Assembly (NCBI GenBank): GCA_011109175.1
Contig: RDEW01000020.1
Span: 124,001-188,000 of the forward strand
Direction: 5' to 3'
Length of the DNA: 64,000 nucleotides
DNA from: Dicyema japonicum
Taxonomy: Eukaryota; Dicyemida; Rhombozoa; Dicyemidae
Shown here piece by piece: positions 33,883 through 46,014 of this stretch. The translations under genes and the position numbers were made by a program. Each line of letters begins with the position of its first letter. Position 1 is the first letter of the stretch. Under the pieces are notes generated by a model that worked only from the letters and a program-made list of their open reading frames with translations, ran no database searches and was not told the origin of the DNA.

Positions 33883-35061
33883 TTATAGTAATGTGACCTA
33901 TTGAATAGGAATATATACCATTGGTTTTATTCTGTTTCGAAATTTGTAAAGAACAACGCCGATCACTCCAATAATTGAAAGAACTGTGACAGTGACTGTA
34001 ATCCAATGATTTTCGATTTTTGTGAATTTTTAATTGCAGTTTTAATTGGTGTAAAATAAATTATCTTTTCAAAACATCCAGACTCTAACAGTAATTTACT
34101 CAATTATACTATTTCCAACAAATTGAAAGTCCATATTATTCCGAAAAAACTGTGCTCTAAACAAAGAAAATTTGACAGAAATATTGTCTGTAAAGTTGAT
34201 TATAAATGATTCACAATAATAATGATTTCCAACACTAAAGGTTATGATTAAAAAATGTGGAATTCGAGCTTTAGTAATTGTGTTAATGAAACTAATATCT
34301 GCAATAAAATACTTATATATTAGTAAATATGATCTGAAATGGAGTTTAAAATCAGTTTCATGTATGAATAAATCAATTACATTTTTATCACTATTTGCTG
34401 TAATATAGTTGTTTTCGGAAAATAGATAATGTTTCGTCTATAACTAACATTTTCAATTACATTATAATTATCAGCAATTGTGACTTTAATATTTCCACTG
34501 ATTACGGTATGGAGTCGGTCTTTTGTAAAGTAGTACCAAATCGGAACATTTGGATCGTTAGAGGATTTACAGTCATTGGCCAAATTAAAAATATTCAAAC
34601 CTTTTCCATTAAATTTTTCATTGGAAAAATTACTGAAATATTGAATTTTAAAAGAATAAATTTGAGAGAAATACGATCATTAAAATTTACAGAAATTAAT
34701 CCGCATCTATAATATTCCCCATTTTTGATATTCGGAAATTTTAAAATTTGTGTATATCGATGATTAACTTAATTTTAGTAAACATAAGAGTACAAGACAT
34801 TAACATAAATTTCATTGTTATAGCATGAAATCCTTCTGAAGAGTCAATAAGAATATGAAAGTTATATCATCATTAAGTTTAAATTCAACTTGATGAGAGC
34901 TAATAATGGAAATACATTTCATTCATATTGCTTGTTGTCTATAGTTATTATTAATGAATTACATTTTTATCATTATTTGACAAAAAATAACTTCCACGAA
35001 ATATTATATTTGGTAAAACTTCAATTTTTACAATCAAATAGCACAAAATTACCAGTAACAT
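33883..35061 (-). CDS. Two-module type I membrane protein gene, copy 2
   Basis: Minus strand. ATG at 35061 (MLLVILCYLIVKIEVLP). Module 1 NGEYYRCGLISVNFTDRIS near 34660-34720, module 2 GNHYYCES near 34200-34240, helix TVTVLSIIGVIGVVLY near 33930-34000, end KPM plus four residues after a 21-bp GT-AG intron. Compared with copy 3 it is three bases shorter just before module 2, so the frame is kept there, unlike copy 1. This makes it the best candidate for a working copy of the pair in the tandem units. Central splice junctions are not all resolved. An extracellular or surface role is inferred from the signal peptide, the sequons and the single helix; no family is recognised. Confidence 0.55.
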
Positions 35062-35319
35062 AAAATATTAAATGAACACCTCAGTGTGACTAATTTAGGT
35101 CAGATATTGGGTTGATTAATTTATTTATAATTTTTATTAATTTTGAGATAACAATTTTTATTTATTCTATTTAAAATCATCTTAGATTCTTGATTTTTAT
35201 ATTTATTTCATCAAAATTTTTAAATGAAGCAGTAGGAAGACCCATCATTGGCTATTCCCAAGCATCGTCAACTCCTCTAATGGTCGAGGGAGATCGGCAT
35301 TGATCAAAGAAAGAAATCA

Positions 35320-36945
35320 CTTCAAAAAATTAATTGGATCACATTAAAAACGATACTCCGGATCAGAGCTCTAAACAACGAAATAAAGGCCAGAGAGCTC
35401 AAGTCCCAGAAAATGAAGTGGAATCGGATTTTTACAAAGGTAAATCGCAATCGTAGTACCGGAGAAGTGTGGAAAGCCACCGAAATGTTGCAAATGGGAA
35501 GAAACTTCCCCCGAGGATGACTATACTCAACGAGACGTTAACAAATTTGATAAAATTCTACACAAAAATTTCGTACAAGGAACACAGGAAGTCAGAAGTG
35601 CTTCTCTCTTCATGGAGAAAACTGAAGAAGGATTCTAACCCTGTTTACTTCTCGGATGAAGACGTGAAGAATGCGCTGCGTTTTACAAGAACAACGTACT
35701 CTGCCGACAACATTCCCGTAGTATTATTGAAGAACCTTTGTTATGGAAGCAAGCCAATATCCGACCTATACTGAAACCTGGAAAACCTAAGGAAGATCCG
35801 GCATCATTAAGACCTGTGTCATTGTTATGTTCCATATCGAAAATCCTGGAAAGGCTTGTGCTTGGGAGAATTAAGGCTTTCTTACCAGAAACAGATTTTC
35901 AACACGGATTCAAGAGCGATTGTTCTACATCAACGTACCTACAGAAATTAACCAACTTCATTAGAAATTAACCAACTTCATTTTTCAAACAAACCAAGGC
36001 ATTTGAAGACAGTCTTTGATTCTAGGACTTTGATTCTATTTCGAGAAAAATATTATCAAAGAAATTTTTCCAGTCGGAGATCCCGGGGAAGCTTAAACTT
36101 CACGTCTTTTCCCAACTTAAACTTCACGTCTCGGAGGACTGAAATCAGTCTCACGTCTTTCCCAAACGGTGTCCCCCAAGGATCTCCTTTATTTCCCGCC
36201 TTATTCAATTTATATCTGGCAGACCTCCAATAACGACGACACCGGGATCCAATAACGATGTTCTACTCACATATGCGGACGACATTGTTTTGGCCTCGCG
36301 TGATCGGGATATCTAAAATGCTTCAGAAAGATTACAAATTAACCTGTACCGACTCAACGCCTGGGTAATGAAGAACCGACTCACAATAAATTCCATAAAG
36401 TCGGTCACGTCTATGTTTACTTCGGACAAAAGGTTGGGGAAAATGACTGTCAAGTTAAAATTGGACAACATTGAAATCCCCTTCATCAAATGTCAGAAGA
36501 TCCTGGGCGTGACACTGGATCACACTTATGTTTGTCACCACACGTGGCAAACATTGTTCTGAAGTGCGAGAAGAGGATCAATGTATTAAAATGTTTATCT
36601 GGAATATGGAAGACAGGTACCCACCCGGTCTTGATGAACATTTACCAGCAATACATCGAACCATGCTTCTCGTACGCGTGTGCTTCGTGGGACCTTCATT
36701 ATCATGGACGAACATTAAGAAAATCGAGGACGTTCAAAAGGTTTTCAGAAGACGGAGCGTTGGTCTTGTGGAAGACACAGAACCGGACCGACTACTCTGA
36801 AGGCCCTCATTAAACAAAACTCAGGCATGCGGGAAGGTAGCCCTGCAAATACAGTCAGCCGCCCTGTACGAGCTTGTGTGGGTACGAGGGAGGAGCACCG
36901 GGAAAGAATGAGGATTTTGGCGGAGCGCATCGGGATCACGTGATA
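35320..36945 (+). mobile_element. Jockey-like LINE relic (family D), unit 2
   Basis: Twin of 15985-17605, with some blocks better kept: KILERLVLGRIKAFLPETDF, HGFKSDCSTSTYLQKLTNFI, LPNGVPQGSPLFPALFNLYL, TYADDIVLAS, QKILGVTLDH. Still full of frameshifts; the sequence around 36100 carries a small local duplication of AACTTCACGTCT. Confidence 0.75.
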
Positions 36946-36979
36946 GTCACTTTTGGTTTTACCGTGGTCTTAGTTTTGT

Positions 36980-38170
36980 TAGATATAACAACTTATGTCA
37001 ATTAAAATGAGCTGTGAATGTTTTAACGATTCCAATATCCAGAGGTTTTATAAAGGCTGAACTACTTTTTAGGAAAAAATAATATCTGAATGTTCTCCAA
37101 TTTGGATTTTATACAATGAGCAGGACAATTGTCCATTAATAACAAAATTTTTTTGATGGAACAATTCGTTATCCAATTTTATTAACCAATGATTAAAAAT
37201 AAAACTGGTCACCCATGCTCTATTAGAGTGACAATATTTTATCGAACATTCATAATTATAATTTTTGAAACATCTGGGTACTTTAGATTTTCAAATCATA
37301 ACTGGCTTTAATGTACGGGTTACGGGTTCTAGTACATAACATAATTGAAGGCCGATCTTTGAAATTTTTATATCCACCAAATTCGTGTATTGCATATGCT
37401 CTTGGACGGAATCAGTTTATAATAGAGCCCTGTCTCGTCCATATTGTAAATTTCGTCTTCTTTATAATGTTTAGAAATTTCTTCAAAGTGATCTACAAAT
37501 CCTTCAAGTCAGGTTGTTTGTCAGTTATCATTTCCCCATGTAATTTATGCATTCGAAAACCATGTCTTTTTTTGAATAGTGTTAGAAATCATTTTGAATT
37601 CTTGAAATCACTACTTTTCAGCAATTTTTTGTGCTTTATTTGATTTTAGTGCATCATTAAACATAGCACCTAACATAAACAAATTAAAAATACCCTTAAA
37701 TTCCATCAAATCCATTCAACAAGCTTAGTATCAAGTTCAGGAAATTTTAACGATTTGCATGTCTTTGTTGAAGGAATATAATTTTTGAATGTTTTTAATA
37801 TGGACTCTCGGGAATTAAGAATATTATTCCTGTTTTTTTGAAATTCGAATATTAAATAAATCAGAAAATCTGTGAGCGATTGTTTGGTACGATGTAGTAT
37901 TATTCTCATCTTTATATCTCAAATTTCGAGATTTTGGAAACAATTAAGCCTTGTAGAATTACAACGAGAAACTTTCGAACACATGGTAAAATTTTTTGTT
38001 TTAAATTTTATGTTTTTAACAAAATAATTGAAAAAGATTAGTAAAAATAAATTTTATGTTTTTTAATAATGTTGGCCAATTTCTTATGAAAATTTGCTTT
38101 TTTGAAATCCTGACGTGAAATTTTAGCTATAATTTAAGGGTTTGCCAATTAGAGGGACTTTACTGTATTT
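36980..38170 (-). mobile_element. pogo/Tigger-type DDE transposase relic
   Basis: The minus strand reads a CENP-B-like box (LKFPELDTKLVEW, near 37720), then YNMDETGLYYKLIPSKS (near 37420), PRCFKNYNYE, IFNHWLIKLDNELF, a broken D-N-C region and KPLDIGIVKTF (near 37030). One terminus is clear at about 38144-38170: inverted it reads TACAGTAAAGTCCCTCTAAT, the pogo/Tigger end with its TA target. The other end is missing. It lies only in unit 2. Confidence 0.8.
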
Positions 38171-38836
38171 GTAAGATCTTGCAGATGTTTTCGGATTTAG
38201 CTCTAAGAGAAGACGAATTAATTGAGAGGGACTTAATTTTAGTTGATTCTTAAACCTTTAAAAAATATAAAAATACTATTCCTTCTAAAATAGTTACACG
38301 TGCTTTTGAGTTTAGATGTCTGGAGGGTTGGCCCTAAGGGTTCTTGCAACTGCAAGGACCAGATGTTTTTTTCCTTTCCATTAATTTGTATAGGCTTGTT
38401 CGATATTGGAAGGTCTCTGATTCTGCGGCCGTGGGAATAGAATTAGCTGTTAATTATTATTTTTTGTTTATCCGCTTCCCGGCTTGACGATTGACGCCAT
38501 CATCACTGATATCTCACTATGGAACCGGATTGTCAACAGGGATTCGCACTCAACCAAAAAGAAGTTGATGATTATATTTATAGCCCTGGCCTCCTTCAAC
38601 GCTTAATTCTCATAACTGTTCTTCCTCAAAAAATTAAGTTATGTCATGAACAAGTTGAGATTAAGTATTGTAATAAACTATTTTTCTACAAAAGGGAAAT
38701 TATTATACAACCACGCTAATTTTACCCACAATATATCAAAACCAAATAATTTTAAAATTTCAACTCCACGGTTTAAAAGCCTGAAAATACTAAGCACATT
38801 TAAAACCAAAAGAGGCTAAAAGAAAACCCAAATCCA
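38171..38836. other. Intergenic, nothing convincing
   Basis: A 66-codon plus frame at 38519-38719 shows no motif. The 3' end of GluRS abuts from the right. Confidence 0.35.
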
Positions 38837-40910
38837 TCAAAACCAAATACAACAAAATAAAACAAACAAATAATAAACCAAGTTCAAATAAATTATAATT
38901 GAGCTTCCTTTCAGTTCACTTGACTTTTTATTGGACTTTTTCTTCCCAGCAGCTTTATTTACCGAATTGCCATCAGTCTTGGAAGGCTTCTTTCCACCAG
39001 TCGCCAACTTTTTGCTATGTCCATCAGGAATACCAATGAGAGTGACTCCCTTTCCTGCAGCCTCCTCATCACAAATGTAATATCCCTTCTTCATTATTTG
39101 CAGAATGTCCCCTTTCTTCACATCACTCAAAGCGGTCTCCCCTATATATTCCTCTTCCCTCTTAGAACTTCTATTCACGTAGTCCTTAAAATCCCCATCC
39201 GGCGGAACTGAATCAACAGTCAATAGATCATCATAGAACACACACGTGACTCCAACTGTGTTTCTCTTGGCAACCCACGTGACTCGTACAGTATTTTTGT
39301 AATCCTTAAATTATTTCTATTAATACAGTGTCCTCCAATTTGGAGTCCACGAAAATGAAGACCTCGTCAACAGCAGCGTCTCTATTTGTTTTCCTACAAC
39401 AAATACGGATTTATTGCTGTCACAATGCAATTCCCATAGTTTAAGAGTGTCAGTTTCTCTCCAACTTGTATAGATGACACGTCAACTCTCTCAACGTATA
39501 CTTCACTCTCATATGAGACATTTTTGGTGCCAACTGATGGATTCTTTAAATAATAAATAATTTAAATGATAAATTAATCCTCAAAATAATAATAATCTGA
39601 ATAATAGGGGGAAAATTGAAATACATTTGGATGAAGTTGTACTGAACGTTTTTCACAAATTTCTTGGTTAATTTTCAAAATCACTATCTCTGACTTTACA
39701 AGTGCAGTAAATCTTGGAGATACAGGATCGATCACCTGAAAAAAATTAAAAAATGGTAACCTTCCTGTTCATAGCCCACAGTTTTTCCCATCCCATCATA
39801 ACAGGGGCAGTGGAGAGCCCCGATGTAATTAAAAATACTACCTGAGCTGTAATGAAGTCCCAAAGACCCTGTAAGGTAAGTCCTCTCCTGAAAATTCCTC
39901 GAATTGTAGGAAATCTAGGATCATTCCTATTATAAATTATCTCCTTACCAGCCATCAACTAGTCCTTCGTCGACGAACCAGGCGAGTTTTCTCTTTGACA
40001 TTACAGTCCTCACAAAGGCGATTCTACCATACTCGTAGATAACTGGGGCTCTTAGGGCTACATGTTATATTAAATGGGCAACCCAGGCTAGCTAAAATCC
40101 ACGCGTACTGCTCATCCCTGTCATGATACTCTGTTGTACGAAGCGCGTGGGTGACTCCTTCTATACTATCCACTATTGGGCAGGCAAAGTCGTATGTAGG
40201 GTAAACTCTATCTGTGCTATCAATGTATACTTGTATTTAAGCCCTGTTCTCACGTGGGTCTCTGCCTTGCTGCGGTACAACGTCGGGTCCCGCATGCAGC
40301 CATTCGCGTGTGACATGTCGATCTTGGCCCTCACGCACAATTCTGTAGTATCACCGTCTAGCATTCGAGCCCACAGTTGTAGGTTCTGGTCGACAGCTAC
40401 TAGTGTTGAGAAAAAGCAAACTGTTGCTACGGCTTTTGCTTTCAATCCTCTTTAATCGCTCAGTCTTCATCTGCTCCGCGGCAGTGTCGTCCACGTAAGC
40501 CAATCCAGCCTTGAGTAGTTGGGTGCAGTAATCTATGAGGGTTTCGAAATGGTCGGAAGTATGAGTCAAAACGTCGTACTCAACCCCCAAACGTGCCAAA
40601 TCTTCCAAAATGGCCTGCTTGTTAATTTTCGTAGAACCTTCTCGAATAAAGAGTTCTCCTTAGACGGATTCGTATCGTCAAATCTCATAATCATTTTCCC
40701 TTTGTATTTGTTCTTATAGTATAGGTTGAGTAAGGCAGCCTTTGCGTGACCCACGTGGAGATAACTACATAGTTAATTTCTAATACCCAGATGCTTCAGG
40801 TGGAAATCGTACTACCACTTTGCCTTCCACTGCATCTGGCAGCTCTATAAAGTGACCAATATCCCTGTTGGTACTCTAATAATAACTTGAAATAGCAGTA
40901 CATCTGCCAT
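38837..40910 (-). CDS. EARS1: Cytosolic glutamyl-tRNA synthetase (free-standing)
   Basis: Class I aminoacyl-tRNA synthetase that charges tRNA-Glu. Thirteen exons: 40902-40910, 40787-40875, 40638-40764, 40422-40614, 40231-40399, 40083-40207, 39949-40057, 39842-39926, 39761-39820, 39625-39735, 39407-39543, 39327-39381 and 38837-39304, about 578 residues. Introns are 21-26 bp except one of 81 bp. Key motifs: [20 protein letters not shown] (HIGH box HVGH), [63 protein letters not shown] (KMSKS box MSKR), [10 protein letters not shown], then the eukaryotic anticodon-binding beta-barrels and [11 protein letters not shown]. No N-terminal GST-like domain, no WHEP repeats and no ProRS. A Lys/Ser-rich tail follows. 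The last 20 hydrophobic residues may be read-through of a missed splice site. The 39821-39841 intron lacks an AG acceptor. Confidence 0.93.
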
Positions 40911-42234
40911 GCTTGTTTTAAGTTTAAAATAAGTTAATATTTATTATTTAATATTTTTATTTAACAAATATTTAAAATTTAAATTCAATTCTTTTTAAAA
41001 TGTAGTTACTCAATTGTTATGATGATTTATGGGCGTACAACTTACTCAAATGTCTGATGTAAATTTCACTCATTTTGGTAGTTAATATCCACGCAATCAG
41101 TACATGTGCCACATCGAGATTTTTATAAATATCTGTTTTTTATTTTCTTTATTGGTTTAATCAAAAATTTGACGTAAAATCTGGCAAACATACAATCTTA
41201 AATTTGATTTGGGACGATCACTAATGCGCGAATTATTAGTAGTTATCCGTTCACATGGTCGCAGAAAAAGAGGACCTCCAATATCACAAAAGTCCATCCG
41301 GAACCCTCAGAAAAAGAAATGTCCTGTACTTTCAGTTGCGGAAACCCCTTCAGTGGAGTGCGAGGGGAAATCATTTTTTCGTGCTACCAGTCGATTAAAT
41401 ATTATTTATAACGATTCTTGAAAAAACCGGTGAAACTCCTGAAGGAACCAAATGTAGGTAAAAATATGAGTGAACTTAATAATCTTAGCTTTTTGGTGAG
41501 AGATTTAGTCAGTCGTAATAACAATGGCTATCTCAAGATAATATGTGTTCTCATATAATCTTTCCTTCGTCTTGATTCTTCTAATGTGCATAACTAAATA
41601 AACTAAAAATATTCAGCTTCGAATACCTGCCATAGAACTCGTGTCATGTAGTTATTGAACGAAAAACCGTGAAAATGAGGTGGAAGATTAGTAGGTTTTC
41701 GAATTGATGGAAGGACTACGAGACATTATATTCTCCCAAATTATTGGCGGCATATTCAATGCTTGAAGACACACATGTTTTGTATTGCTAGTGTTAGGAA
41801 TTCAAGAGGCCTTCGTGTGCTCAAACTGAACGTATCCATATCCCAAAGATTCTGCATCGGCGTTGTTTGTGATCTCCAAAGAGACTACTGGCACAAAAAG
41901 GAAAAATCAGTAAATTCGTTGGTTTTATAATTTTTTTGATTCCCCTGACAAACAGGTTAGTTGAGTACTATTTGTTTGTAGTCCGATAAGGACGAAACTG
42001 CATAACTCATGGGGACTATTTCGATCTCGTAATGGTTAAATTTCTCGGTTTCAGTGTGGCGGGACTTTGTTGTGAAGTATTTAATGTATTTTTATTGTGT
42101 TTGGTCGTCGAAATATTCAGCTTAATGCTCTTTCCGCGACGGTGGCATAACACAAATTTTCAATCTCGCAATAAACAAGAACAAAATCCTGTTAATATGG
42201 AATAAATCACTAATACACCCTATCCTGAAGAAAA
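40911..42234. other. GluRS upstream region and duplicated non-coding segment
   Basis: 40911-41344 is unique to unit 2 and should include the GluRS promoter; a 70-codon plus frame at 41209 has a GRRKRGPP patch but no recognised family. 41345-42234 is the twin of 18244-19100. Confidence 0.4.
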
Positions 42235-43070
42235 ACAAACCACAAAACTATCCGTCCTCTTACCGACAGGTATCCATCATCTGTGTCACGGGTGTTAGAA
42301 AAACTGGTCCTTCTCAAGATCCGTCCTTTCATAATTCTACCATCTTTTTTACACGAATTCCGCGAAGGACACTCAACAACAACTCATCTAACAAAACTGG
42401 TTCAATTCATTTCGGACGACCAGAATACCCCAAATTCATATATGAGAATCTTTCTGGTCTCAGTGGAAAAAGCATTTGAATCAGTAGTATCTCGGAAGGT
42501 CCAATATTCAAGTCACGGTTGGCTAATTTCATTAACGGTCTACGGACGGGCGAAGTAGTGGCAAACAACCAAAAATAAAAACCGCGATACCTTCCAAATG
42601 GAGTGGCATAAGGATCACTTTTGTCACCAATGCAATTCAATTTGTTCTTCATGCGGATGATCTCGTGATTGCAGTGAATCATCGAACCGTTTACATTTGT
42701 CATTAGGAAAGTCACATGTAACGACGTCTACCTCATCACGAAAAGAGATATGACAACGGCAGAAATAACATTATATGGCTACCCGATCCCTATTAAGAAG
42801 ACCCTTCAATCCTTGGAATCATCCTGGATCCTATCCTTTCATTCATCCATCAAGTGAATTTGGTAACCGCGAGGATCCAAAAGAAAATTGGAATGCTCAA
42901 AGCTTTAACGCAGTCCCCAGTATCTTCCCTCCAATCGTTGGAATTTCTATACAAACAATTTGTTCTACGAGTATCGAGTACGCCTGTGGAGCATGGATTG
43001 CCATACTATCACTGAAATGTTACAAAACCGATGTCTTAGACTTGTGGTTCTCAACCTTTTTTTAAATCAC
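42235..43070 (+). mobile_element. LINE relic (family E), unit 2
   Basis: Twin of 19080-19960 with SRVLEKLVLLKIRPF, EFREGHSTTTHLTKLVQFIS and VSVEKAFESVV. It has the same broken frames plus its own small changes. Confidence 0.65.
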
Positions 43071-43369
43071 TATCGCGAATTTTTTTTCTCCCCTTATTTC
43101 ACAGCTCAAAATGTTATTACCACGTACAGAAGAAAGGCAAAACTGCGAAGGAATTCAGGCCTCGTGGCAGAATTTTTAATAACGTAATCCCTCATAAATA
43201 TCGCTATGTCCTGGTCTTTAAAAATGTTGTTGATGTTGTTGTTGTTTATTACCACGTACAGAAATTATTTAATAAGTATTTTTTTTATTTAAAAAGCATA
43301 GTTTTAATGAGATTCCTGTAATTAATGAGTATTCACAAGATTCTCTAAATTTGTCTTTCTTTTCTTAAG

Positions 43370-44160
43370 TGCAATCTTTATATCTCCTTTCTTGTACATT
43401 TATTTTGTTTCGTTTTTTCCCGATGATATTGTTGAGAGTGCTCAATCCTCTTTCTACGCAATATGAAGTCGAAAACATAAAATGATTGGAGTCATTTTCT
43501 CCGTAATTCAAAAAGATTAATAATTCAATCTGAAAATTTTAATTCATCAAGTCGACAAATCTCCTTTTCAAATCTCAGGCCAAAGGTTCTAAGTGAAATT
43601 GGTAAATTTTTGAATCGTTATCATCAAAACTATCATCATGAAAATCTAGAGGTCCAAAATTTTTTAATCAAGCTAAATTGGAAAAATTCAACTTTTTCAA
43701 TGAGCGTATTAATAATTCTTTGGCAATCAATTAAATTAATCCCCATGTAATGCCAATGAAACTTCATCCAATTTTTAAAAAAATCCAATTCAAATAAAAA
43801 TCCAGCATGTTTGAAGAATCCTTTTGTAAAATTTCGTGAATAAATGAATCTAAACACGGGCTAACACTCTCTGCTATTGATTGGAGATTACCTATAAATT
43901 AAAATAAATAAACAGTTTTTGCGATTATCTCTGCAACTTTGTATGAATAAAATAGTCCAGAAACATTTTTAAATATAATTTTATAAAATAAAGAAGTTAA
44001 AATGTTATATTTTCATAATTCTTTTTAAAGTTCAAAAAAATTCTTTTTTTTTCAATTGAGTTGGGATGTTTAGGATTAAATGTTCGATTAAGCGCGATGG
44101 TTTCATTGCCACATTGGAAAACACTGTACCGCATTCCAAACAAATCAAAGCGTGGAACCT
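43370..44160 (-). mobile_element. hAT transposase relic with BED finger, unit 2
   Basis: Minus strand: a BED finger CLECGTVFSNVAMKPSRLIE plus HLILNIPTQLKKK near 44040-44145 (C-x2-C kept, the first zinc-ligand His kept), then the body and the hAT C-terminal STSYCVERGLSTLNNI near 43430. Stops occur in the middle. This copy is uninterrupted and shows the empty site for the LINE at 20891. Confidence 0.7.
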
Positions 44161-44173
44161 TCCACCAGGTGAA

Positions 44174-44244
44174 CAGCAGCGAGATTCAAACCCGTAGCCT
44201 ATGCCACTTATGCCCGACACCTAACCACTATGCCACCAGGCTGC
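44174..44244 (-). ncRNA. tRNA-like sequence, probably the head of a SINE
   Basis: 71 nt on the minus strand. A-box-like TGGCATAGTGGTTAGG and B-box-like GGTTTGAATCTC sit at tRNA spacing; the ends GCAGC and GCTGC can pair, and the T-arm pairs in four of five positions. The anticodon arm is poor, so a working tRNA is unlikely; a tRNA-derived SINE head or a decayed tRNA fits better. It is absent from the matching position of unit 1. Confidence 0.5.
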
Positions 44245-44259
44245 ATGTTTAGGGAAAAT

Positions 44260-44830
44260 CAATATTGAAAAAAGAATAACAGGCGTTGAGAATGTACTTT
44301 TTGGATTTAATAGAAATGGGTTTAATGAAACAATTAAATATCCGCCTAACTGGATAGCCACAGGTTGTGGTGGAGTTTTCAACTTTTTTGTTAAAAAATT
44401 CACGTCTTTGAATGACTCAATTTTTAATGTGATGAGTAGAGTTGTGGAAGGAGAATGTGTGCTTGGAGATTGGTTTTTAACTGGACTCACTTACTTGATT
44501 CCAAAATGCACTGCTCTGAGTCTCCAAAAGATTTCCGCCCGATTACATGCATGCCAACATTATGTAAACTCATGGCGAAATGCATTAATATGAAGCTAAC
44601 TGACTATGCGGAAGCATTTGATTTACTTATTGCAAACCAAATGGGCACTAGGAAGAGATGCCAAGGTGCTGAAGAACAGGCTCTAGTGAACAAGTCACTT
44701 AACAGAATCAACGGATTTGGACTTAATGCAGCATGGATTGACGTTAAAAAGGCTTTCGACTCAGTAAACCATGATTTTCTTTTTGATGTCCTTTAAAACT
44801 CCGGCATCCCAATGTGGATTGTTAATGAAC
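44260..44830 (+). mobile_element. R2-like element relic, RT part
   Basis: Frames read KRITGVENVLFGFNRNGFNE, NWIATGCGGVFNFFVKK, WFLTGLTYLIPK, DFRPITCMPTLCKLMAKCIN, MGTRKRCQGAEEQALVNKSL and AAWIDVKKAFDSVNHDFLF, matching residues 307-485 of the intact R2-like protein. One frameshift in the middle and a stop after FDVL. It continues the relic seen at 26770-26870. Confidence 0.85.
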
Positions 44831-45629
44831 AGGAGACCCTCGTGAGCGCTGCTGGTTATTTGAGCGAATCTCGCTCGCTATCCTGAGAGGGAATAGCCAC
44901 GCAGTCAGGCCAGCCACTATATAACCGTTTACTCTTTTTTCTTTCCTTATGAAAGTTTATTACTAAATCGGCTTAATTAATTTGGAACCGAATGAATTTG
45001 AGATGATTGATACTTCTTAGTTAGTTAATTAAGTAACCCCAGCCTCATTAACTTGTAGGAGGCTAACAGCTATTAAGTAGGACGCAGCAGATGTTGGTCG
45101 CTTCCATAGATCAGTCAGTTCCGGCATTGTGGAGAAACGTTGTGCCAATTCATGACATTGAAATAGGTGATTTGTTGTCAGCACTTGGAGGTTGCAAAAA
45201 GGGCAGATTTCGTTAACGAAATTACGGACTTGACTTTTTTTCCGTTTATAAATTAAGATTTTTATTCATGATCGTTTCATTTTAAAGTAAGCAAGTTTAG
45301 AATAAGAAATTATTTAAATAGTTAATTTTGGCTAATGTTAATGCTTTAGCTTGTAATTGCATTAAAATGTCCCGCCACAACTAAAACCACACGTGGTGGA
45401 AATAAATTCTAAAAATAAAACTGATTTTTTCTACTTTTAAAAGTTTTTAAATTTTTAAAATGCTATAAACATGGATTTTTATTTAACGTGAATCAAAGGA
45501 TTATTTAATGTGAATCAAAAGAATATATAATATTCCATGCAATTGCTTTTAGGGCTTCTCCTACTGTTTTTTTTACCGTCCTGGCGATCCAGACATATAT
45601 TTAAAAGCCGTTTTTGTTTATCAATCGTT
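44831..45629. other. Mostly non-coding; partial MITE near 45205-45245
   Basis: Holds one arm related to the MITE at 27579 (ACGGACTTGACTTTTTTTCC). No gene or domain otherwise. Confidence 0.4.
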
Positions 45630-46010
45630 TTTTATTTGTTCTTGTTGAAATTTTTTTTCCAAAGGATATCCTGGTCAATAATAGTTTTCGTCATTTTTTC
45701 TTCTTTTTGGAATGACGATGTAATATTCCATATCGATGGATGACGATATCCCGTCAAATTGTATAATTTATTGTTCCACCCTTCACCATAGTTATTTGTT
45801 CTTTGTTTATTATTGAGTGTAGCTTCATACACATTCCATAAATTTGGAGGAAACAATGAAGCAATGTGCTGTATGATAACAGCTAAGGGGTTTTCTTGAT
45901 AATTTAAGCAACGAAAATAACCGCGCTAATATGTATTCGTCTCCCAAATACTGCAAGGACAGCTCGAAATACCGAATCTTCAAAGTCTGCCATAATAGTT
46001 TCAAGACAAA
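45630..46010 (-). mobile_element. MULE-type transposase C-terminal fragment
   Basis: The minus strand reads FPPNLWNVYEATLNNKQRTN, GEGWNNKLYNLTGYRHPSIW and SFQKEEKMTKTI, the (N)N..EGWN..L......HPSIW..I..FQ.E pattern found at the end of MULE/FLYWCH transposases. Upstream frames to 46010 are broken. Confidence 0.65.
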
Positions 46011-46014
46011 AATT

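Noticed and set aside
37311-37643. 110-codon plus-strand frame
   Set aside because: It is the antisense shadow of the pogo-type transposase relic read on the minus strand.
44820-44940. GC-rich inverted stretch (GAGCGAATCTCGCTC) as a terminator or structured RNA
   Set aside because: Only a short palindrome; it lacks A and B boxes and has no second copy that I could find.
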